Assembly (NCBI GenBank): GCA_015662815.1
Contig: DQTK01000025.1
Span: 1 to 9,200 of the forward strand
Length of the DNA stretch: 9,200 nt
Direction of reading: 5' to 3'
Source of the DNA: Aquifex aeolicus
Lineage (GTDB): Bacteria; Aquificota; Aquificia; Aquificales; Aquificaceae
In this document: piece after piece, positions 4,596 to 9,200 of the stretch
Numbering within the stretch: position 1 is the first letter of the stretch
Layout: each line of letters starts with the position of its first letter
Position numbers and translations under genes: made by a program
The notes under the pieces: generated by a model
Databases searched by the model: none
What the model saw: the letters and a program-made list of their open reading frames with translations, nothing else
What the model was told of the DNA's origin: nothing

Positions 4596-6877
4596 ACTTT
4601 TACACCTACTTCTTCCCTTAGTTCTTTTGCCATATCAACCATATTCCTGAGGGCAGGAATTACTTCTTCCCACCTTCTGGTCTTTAGTCCACAGTCAGGG
4701 TTAATCCAAAGGAGTTCTTTTGGAAGAACTTTCATAGCCCTTTTCATTATAGTTCTCATTTCTTCCTTAGTGGGTATCGCAGGAGAGTGTATGTCGTAAA
4801 CACCTATTCCTATTTGTCTGTCCCATCCCTTGAATTTTTCAAATACTTCTATGATTTCTCCTTTGCTTCTTGAAGCCTCTATTGAAATTACGTCAAAGTC
4901 CATTTCGTAGATGTATTCTATGATTTCGTTGAATTCTGAATAACACATATGGGTATGTATCTGAGTTTCAGGTTTTGCTCTGGAAGCTAGCCTAAAGGAC
5001 TTTATAGCCCAGTCGAAGTACTCCGGCCAATCTTTTTTCTTCAGCGGTACCCCTTCCCTGAAGGCGGGTTCATCTATCTGAATTATCTTAATACCCGCTT
5101 CTTCTAAGTCTTTGACTTCGTCAAGGAGTGCTAAAGCTATCTGATAGGCTATTTCCCTCTTGGGAACGTCTTCTCTGTAATAGCTCCAGTTGAGGATTGT
5201 AACGGGACCCGTGAGCATACCTTTGACCGGCTTTGAGGTAAGAGACTGGGCATAGGATATTTCTTCTAAGGTCATGGGTTCCGGTCTTGAAACGTCTCCA
5301 TATATTATAGGTGGTCTGTAAACCCTTGAACCGTAGGAAAGAACCCAACCGTGTTTTGTAGTGGCTATTCCATCCATCTTAATGGCGAAATACTCAACCA
5401 TATCGGAACGTTCGAACTCTCCGTGAACCAGTACATCCAGTCCTATATCTTCCTGAACCTCAATCGCATACTTGATTTTTTCCCTTATGAACTTCTTGTA
5501 CTCTTCCTCGGAAATTTTCCCCGTTCTGTAGGCTGTCCTCATTTTTCTAACATCTTGTGTTTGCGGAAAAGAACCTATAGTAGTTGTTGGAAATAGAGGA
5601 AGGTTTAAGTGGTCGTTCTGAATTTTAGCTCTTTCTTTGTACGGAAGGTCCCTGCTAAAGTCCTTCTCGGTAAGCGACGCTACTCTTCTTTTTACTTCAG
5701 GATTCTCCGCAAATACTGAGGTCATAACTTTTTCTGCAAAGTCAACTTCTTCAAGTGCTCCCTCCTTGCCCTCCAGAACTTCCTTGAGTATCTTGAGTTC
5801 ACGGAGTTTTTCTTTTGCGAAGGAAAGTCTTTCCTTTAATCCTTCTGGAAGTTCATCTTCAGGTTCAACGGTAACGGGTAAGTGATACAGAGGTTGAGCG
5901 TTTGCAATTGTAAGGTTATTACTGATTTTTAAAAGTTCCTCAATTAGGCTGAGTTTTTCTTTTAGATTTGCCCTCCAAGGTTGTCTTCCGTTTATGATAC
6001 CCGCTATCAGTTCCTTATCTTCGGGAAAACCTTTACTTCTCAGGTTTTCGAGATTTTCCTTGTTGGAAACTAAATCAAAATGTAGAGCCTTGACGGGAAG
6101 GTTTAAATATTTTTCATAATCGGAAACACTGTCGTAATAGGTAAGAATTCCTATTTCAACTCCTGCTTCGGAAAGCTCTTTATAAATTTTATTTACAACT
6201 TCCCATTCGTAAGGCTCCATATCCACAACTAAAGCCGGTTCTTCAAAATTAACCCTTTTTACACCTTCATTCTTCAGGCTTTCTAAAAGCTCTTTATATA
6301 CAGGTATTAATGCCTGTGCAAACTCGGTGAGGCTCTCTTCCGTATTCAGTTTTTCGAGAACTATTACGGGAAGACCATCTTCTTCAACTCTCTTGGGTGC
6401 CTTTGAAAGCTTTAAAAACGTAAATAGACCTATAACTTGGGGAACGGTTTCTATTCCCTTATCCTTAAAGAATTTGTATTCTTCCAGAGGTTTGTTTATA
6501 AGGAGCTTAAAGTTTTCCCCTTCAAGCTCGGGAACGAGGTAATGGTAGTTGGTGTTAAACCATTTGGTAAGTTCTAGGGCGTTTCTTCCCCTTGCCATTT
6601 CAAAATAGGTATTAAGACCCTTGTACTCTCCGAATCTGGAAGGTATAGCTCCTACCATTAATGCGGTATCTAGCATAAAGTCGTAATAGGAAAGTTCGTT
6701 TGAAGGAATTATGTCAACATTTTCCGAGTAAAGCCTAATTCTCCACAAGTTGAGTCTATCCATACCATTTTTAAGCTCTTCTTCAGAGATTTTTCCTTTC
6801 CAAAAGCCTTCCAGAAGCTTCTTAAACTCCCTTTTTTCTCCGAGTTTAGGAAATCCAAAGGCAAAGGTTCTAACCAT
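4592..6877 (-). CDS. metE: Cobalamin-independent methionine synthase
   Basis: MetE transfers a methyl group from 5-methyltetrahydropteroyltri-glutamate to homocysteine, the last step of methionine synthesis, without vitamin B12. At 761 residues it is full length with two (beta-alpha)8 domains. The N-terminal domain starts FGFPKLGEKREFKK. The catalytic domain starts near residue 428 with FPTTTIGSFPQT. The zinc and homocysteine ligands are intact: His643 and Cys645 (in HMCYSEF), Glu667 and Cys729 (NPDCG), matching E. coli H641, C643, E665 and C726. IQIDEPAFREG (599-609) and the catalytic His697 (DIHSPA) are also present. It is the first gene of the operon. The ATG at 6877 is preceded by a strong Shine-Dalgarno at 6886-6893 and a promoter with a perfect TATAAT. 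I see no riboswitch; the leader is only about 20 nt. Confidence 0.98.
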   Translation of the reverse strand: MVRTFAFGFPKLGEKREFKKLLEGFWKGKISEEELKNGMDRLNLWRIRLYSENVDIIPSNELSYYDFMLDTALMVGAIPSRFGEYKGLNTYFEMARGRNALELTKWFNTNYHYLVPELEGENFKLLINKPLEEYKFFKDKGIETVPQVIGLFTFLKLSKAPKRVEEDGLPVIVLEKLNTEESLTEFAQALIPVYKELLESLKNEGVKRVNFEEPALVVDMEPYEWEVVNKIYKELSEAGVEIGILTYYDSVSDYEKYLNLPVKALHFDLVSNKENLENLRSKGFPEDKELIAGIINGRQPWRANLKEKLSLIEELLKISNNLTIANAQPLYHLPVTVEPEDELPEGLKERLSFAKEKLRELKILKEVLEGKEGALEEVDFAEKVMTSVFAENPEVKRRVASLTEKDFSRDLPYKERAKIQNDHLNLPLFPTTTIGSFPQTQDVRKMRTAYRTGKISEEEYKKFIREKIKYAIEVQEDIGLDVLVHGEFERSDMVEYFAIKMDGIATTKHGWVLSYGSRVYRPPIIYGDVSRPEPMTLEEISYAQSLTSKPVKGMLTGPVTILNWSYYREDVPKREIAYQIALALLDEVKDLEEAGIKIIQIDEPAFREGVPLKKKDWPEYFDWAIKSFRLASRAKPETQIHTHMCYSEFNEIIEYIYEMDFDVISIEASRSKGEIIEVFEKFKGWDRQIGIGVYDIHSPAIPTKEEMRTIMKRAMKVLPKELLWINPDCGLKTRRWEEVIPALRNMVDMAKELREEVGVKV

Positions 6878-6885
6878 TTTACGAG

Positions 6886-6893
6886 CCTCCTTT
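6886..6893 (-). promoter_or_regulatory. Strong Shine-Dalgarno of metE
   Basis: On the minus strand the bases read AAAGGAGG, eight nt before the metE ATG. This is the strongest ribosome-binding site in the operon and fixes the metE start. It partly overlaps the -35 element proposed for argF on the other strand. Confidence 0.85.
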
Positions 6894-6921
6894 GAATTTT
6901 ACTTATTATATTCCTTAAAAT
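6892..6921 (+). promoter_or_regulatory. argF promoter, probably giving a leaderless mRNA
   Basis: TTGAAT at 6892-6897 and TAAAAT at 6916-6921 are separated by 18 bp. The elements nearly match those upstream of the tRNA (TTGAAA and TAAAAT). The -10 ends 7 nt before the argF ATG, so the transcript should start at or next to the A of the start codon. The bases before the ATG (ATATCTTCT) contain no Shine-Dalgarno, which agrees with a leaderless message. Confidence 0.6.
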
Positions 6922-6933
6922 ATCTTCTATGAA
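6905..6933 (-). promoter_or_regulatory. metE operon promoter
   Basis: On the minus strand a perfect TATAAT lies at 6910-6905, and 17 bp upstream is TTCATA at 6933-6928 (4 of 6 to the -35 consensus). Transcription should start near 6898, giving a leader of about 20 nt that carries the Shine-Dalgarno. The -35 covers the argF start codon, and the argF -10 lies in this promoter's spacer. Confidence 0.62.
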
Positions 6934-7849
6934 AAGGGACTTTATAGATTTATGGGATTTGACACCCGAAGAGTTATGGGAAATTGTAAAAAAAACGAAA
7001 AACGTAAAGAAAGGCATAGAAAACCTTGGTAAACCTCTTGAAGGGAAAAGTATCGCCCTTATATTTACAAAACCCTCAACCAGAACCAGAGTTTCTTTTG
7101 AAGTGGGAATTTATCAGTTAGGTGGTAATTCTATGTTTTTTCAGGAAAAAGATTTACAGGTTTCGAGAGGAGAAGATGTCAAAGATACCGCTAGAACTCT
7201 CTCCAGATACGTGGATGGAGTAATAGTTAGAAACCACTCCCACAAATGGTTGGAGAATTTTTCCGAGTTCGCAAGTGTTCCCGTAATAAATGCTCTGACC
7301 GACATGTCTCATCCCTGTCAGATTTTGAGCGATATATATACTCTCTACGAGACGTTCGGTGAAGAAATAAAGAATTTAAAGATAGTATACGTCGGGGACG
7401 GGAATAACGTATGCAATACCCTCATTGTAGGAGCCGGAATGTTTGGCCTAAAGCTTTTTGTCGCTACTCCTGAAGGGTATGAACCCAACTTGCTTTACTA
7501 CAAAAGAGGATTGGATTTTGCAAAGGAAACGGGAGGAGAAATAGAGGTAATGAATAACCCTATAGAGGCTGTAAAAGATGCAGATGTAATCTATACAGAT
7601 GTATGGATAAGTATGGGTGAAGGAGAAAAGGATTTAGAAGTTTTTAAACCTTTTCAGGTAAACGAAAGTCTACTTTCTTATGCAAAGGAAGATGTAAAAG
7701 TCATGCACTGTCTTCCCGCAAAAAAGGGTCAAGAGATTACGGAGGAAGTGTTTGAGAAAAACGCAGACTTCATATTTACACAAGCTGAAAATAGGCTTTA
7801 CGTTCAAAAAACGCTACTGGCGTACATCTTTATAGAACCTCAAGCTTAG
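6929..7849 (+). CDS. argF: Ornithine carbamoyltransferase
   Basis: ArgF condenses carbamoyl phosphate with ornithine to form citrulline in cytoplasmic arginine synthesis. The 306 residues are the usual OTCase length. Carbamoyl-phosphate motifs are STRTR (50-54) and HPCQ (128-131). The ornithine side is marked by DVWISMG (224-230) and HCLPA (260-264), and this SMG motif separates OTCase from aspartate carbamoyltransferase. The start at 6929 gives a normal N-terminus, and no Shine-Dalgarno precedes it. It is divergent from metE across 51 bp, and its last 20 bp overlap the 3' end of flgI on the other strand. No other arginine gene lies nearby, and I could not identify an ArgR-type operator palindrome. 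Confidence 0.97.
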   Translation: MKRDFIDLWDLTPEELWEIVKKTKNVKKGIENLGKPLEGKSIALIFTKPSTRTRVSFEVGIYQLGGNSMFFQEKDLQVSRGEDVKDTARTLSRYVDGVIVRNHSHKWLENFSEFASVPVINALTDMSHPCQILSDIYTLYETFGEEIKNLKIVYVGDGNNVCNTLIVGAGMFGLKLFVATPEGYEPNLLYYKRGLDFAKETGGEIEVMNNPIEAVKDADVIYTDVWISMGEGEKDLEVFKPFQVNESLLSYAKEDVKVMHCLPAKKGQEITEEVFEKNADFIFTQAENRLYVQKTLLAYIFIEPQA

Positions 7850-8915
7850 CCTTTAGAGCCCCTGCAGCTTTTATCGCTTGGAGAACCTGTATTATTTCTC
7901 TGGGGGTTGCTCCCAGTTTGTTCAAGGCATCTACGAGCTCGGAAACAGTAGCTCCTTTTATCTGAACCAGTTTTTTTTCTTCTTCCTCTACCCTTATCTC
8001 TGTTCTTGGAACCTCCTTTGTTTCTCCGGGTGAAAGGGGAGGAGGTTGTGATACTTGAGGTCTTTCCGTAATTTTAACAATTAATGAACCCACTGCTACC
8101 GCTACCGGGTCTATGCTTACATTTCCTCCCAGAAGTACTATTCCTGAACGTCCGTCAATTACTACCTTTGCAACCGTAGAAGTGGAAACTTCTATATTCT
8201 CTATCTGAGCCAGAAAATCAACGGGGTTAATACCTTCGGGTATGCTAACCTTTACCGTAGCACTATCTATTGCCTTTGCTAAGCTTTGACCAAAGAATTT
8301 GTTAATAGCATCTTGAATATTCTTTGCGGTGGTAAAGTCGGGTTCATCCAGATAGATGTTTACTTCTCTGAAGTCAGCACTGAAAGGTAAATCCCTTTCA
8401 AGAATCCCACCGTTGGGAATTCTTCCTACGGTAGGTATGTTTTTTACCTGAGTAGCTCCTTTTCCTCTTGCTTCATAGCCTCCTACAATTACTTGTCCTT
8501 GAGCTATAGCGTAAATCTGACCGTCGGGACCTCTTAACGGAGTCATAAGAAGAGTTCCGCCTTCCAAACTCTTAGCGTCTCCTATGGAAGAGACTTCCAC
8601 ATCAAACCTCATTCCCGCTTTTGCGTAAGGTGGTACTTTTGCTGTCACCATAACTGCTGCAACATTCTTCACAGTAATCCTCCTCGGGTCCACGGGAATG
8701 CCCATCCTCCTCAACATATTTGCTAAACTTTGAACGGTAAACTGTGTAGCCTTTCCATCTCCTGTACCCTTTAGCCCTACCACAAGACCGTATCCGATAA
8801 GGTAGTTGTATCTATTTCCCTCTATGGTGGCTATATCTTTAATTCTCGCCCCGAAGGAAATAGAGACAAATAATATTAAAAGGGAAACAATAGAGCAAAT
8901 ATTTTTGCAAGCCAT
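7830..8915 (-). CDS. flgI: Flagellar P-ring protein FlgI
   Basis: FlgI forms the periplasmic P-ring around the flagellar rod. The 361 residues start with a Sec signal peptide: a short n-region with Lys4, a hydrophobic core at about 6-20, and likely cleavage around Gly22-Ala23 before RIKDIATIEG. Family blocks are LIGYGLVVGLKGTGD (39-53), VMVTAKVPPYAKAG (88-101), an SLEGGTLLMTPLRGPDG block (116-132), VVIDGRSGIVLLGGNV (251-266) and a C-terminal QAIKAAGAL (346-354). The only cysteines (3 and 7) are in the signal peptide. The ATG at 8915 has a good AGGAG/GGAGG Shine-Dalgarno 7-9 nt upstream (8923-8929) inside flgH. The first 40 nt overlap flgH and the last 20 bp overlap argF. No terminator is visible. 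Confidence 0.97.
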   Translation of the reverse strand: MACKNICSIVSLLILFVSISFGARIKDIATIEGNRYNYLIGYGLVVGLKGTGDGKATQFTVQSLANMLRRMGIPVDPRRITVKNVAAVMVTAKVPPYAKAGMRFDVEVSSIGDAKSLEGGTLLMTPLRGPDGQIYAIAQGQVIVGGYEARGKGATQVKNIPTVGRIPNGGILERDLPFSADFREVNIYLDEPDFTTAKNIQDAINKFFGQSLAKAIDSATVKVSIPEGINPVDFLAQIENIEVSTSTVAKVVIDGRSGIVLLGGNVSIDPVAVAVGSLIVKITERPQVSQPPPLSPGETKEVPRTEIRVEEEEKKLVQIKGATVSELVDALNKLGATPREIIQVLQAIKAAGALKAKLEVL

Positions 8916-9200
8916 CCGGGCTCTCCTCCCTTTACCATATACCCTTTTCCTTCAAAGAAAATTTCCATATCGGCTATCTTATCGCTTGTAATTGTATTGG
9001 TAGAATCAATATCTTCCGGTCTTACTATACCGCGAACCATAAATTCCCTTTTGACACCATTTACTTCTATATACTTCTTGGCTTCTATAAGCATCGTTCC
9101 ATTCGGGAAAACTTTTACCACTCTTCCCGCAAGAGTCGTAGTCAAAACTCCTGTTTGCTGATACTTACTCCCGCCCTTCGAGGTGAAGGAAGATTTACCC
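8876..9200 (-). CDS. flgH: Flagellar L-ring protein FlgH (partial, 5' end outside window)
   Basis: FlgH forms the outer-membrane L-ring that seats on the FlgI P-ring. Only the C-terminal 107 residues are in the window. The frame stays open to the edge, so the TTG at 9145 is an internal Leu codon, not a start. Recognisable FlgH features are the Gly/Ser-rich stretch at the window edge, LAGRVVKVFPNGTMLIEAKK, the REFMVRGIVRPEDIDSTNTI region with its IADMEIFFEGKGY continuation, and a C-terminal GWLAKIFALLF similar to the GWL-aromatic ending of other FlgH proteins. The N-terminal lipoprotein signal expected in this family is outside the window. The stop at 8876-8878 lies 40 nt inside flgI in another frame, so the flgH-flgI pair is probably co-transcribed and translationally coupled. 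Confidence 0.94.
   Translation of the reverse strand, partial: GKSSFTSKGGSKYQQTGVLTTTLAGRVVKVFPNGTMLIEAKKYIEVNGVKREFMVRGIVRPEDIDSTNTITSDKIADMEIFFEGKGYMVKGGEPGWLAKIFALLFPF

Larger units (their letters stand above)
359..6877 (-). other. Six-gene operon metE-pfkA-ribE-PAP2-galU-GT39
   Basis: Six minus-strand genes follow one another with joints of -4, +2, -7, +7 and -1 nt (negative means overlap). The only promoter signal I recognise is upstream of metE. Stop/start overlaps and adjacent Shine-Dalgarno sites imply one polycistronic transcript. The gene functions are unrelated in the first half (methionine, glycolysis, riboflavin) and plausibly envelope-related in the second. No intrinsic terminator is seen at the 3' end, where the antisense strand of tRNA-Arg begins at once. 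Operon structure is inferred from spacing only. Confidence 0.8.

Noticed and set aside
6709..7017. 102-codon minus-strand ORF spanning the metE start and argF
   Set aside because: It overlaps metE in another frame, runs antisense into argF and covers the promoter region; its translation resembles no family.
8876..9145. A complete 89-residue protein starting at 9145
   Set aside because: The 'start' is a TTG Leu codon, and the same frame continues open with FlgH-like sequence to the window edge.
1..9200. CRISPR arrays, prophage genes, toxin-antitoxin or defence genes
   Set aside because: No regularly spaced repeats, integrase, transposase or defence-family motifs were seen on either strand.

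Overview
The window looks like the chromosome of a hyperthermophilic Gram-negative bacterium of the Aquificales, very probably Aquifex aeolicus or a close relative. This is a judgement from protein character (Lys/Glu/Ile-rich, compact proteins), purine-rich coding strands, tight gene packing, a mixed-function operon, and recall of the family; no database search was run. Nearly all of the sequence is coding. No insertion sequence with a transposase gene, prophage or CRISPR array is visible.

Layout. (1) Positions 1-281: the probable 3' tail of a plus-strand gene (stop at 52-54), then about 180 non-coding bases holding a 12-bp perfect inverted repeat (70-81 / 218-229) with shorter nested repeats, then a sigma70-like promoter (238-266). 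(2) 282-358: tRNA-Arg with anticodon UCU and an encoded CCA. (3) 359-6877: a six-gene minus-strand operon, read in the order metE - pfkA - ribE - PAP2 phosphatase - galU - GT39-like membrane glycosyltransferase. The joints overlap by 4, 7 or 1 nt or have gaps of 2 or 7 nt. (4) 6878-6928: a 51-bp divergent intergenic region with two interleaved promoters, one for metE leftward and one for argF rightward. (5) 6929-7849: argF on the plus strand. (6) 7830-9200: the minus-strand flagellar pair flgH (cut by the window end) and flgI, overlapping by 40 nt. flgI also overlaps the tail of argF by 20 bp.

Functionally the operon joins unrelated central metabolism (methionine synthesis, glycolysis, riboflavin synthesis) to a plausible cell-envelope trio: a lipid phosphate phosphatase, UDP-glucose synthesis and a lipid-linked-sugar transferase. 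argF belongs to arginine synthesis. flgH and flgI encode the L-ring and P-ring of the Gram-negative flagellum and so support a diderm, motile host.

I found no convincing undescribed system. The points most worth a second look are the interlocked metE/argF promoters with a probably leaderless argF, the inverted-repeat element upstream of the tRNA, the PSGD variant in the PAP2 phosphatase, the unusual nucleotide-site residues of PfkA, and the zero-spacing convergence of the tRNA with the operon's last gene.
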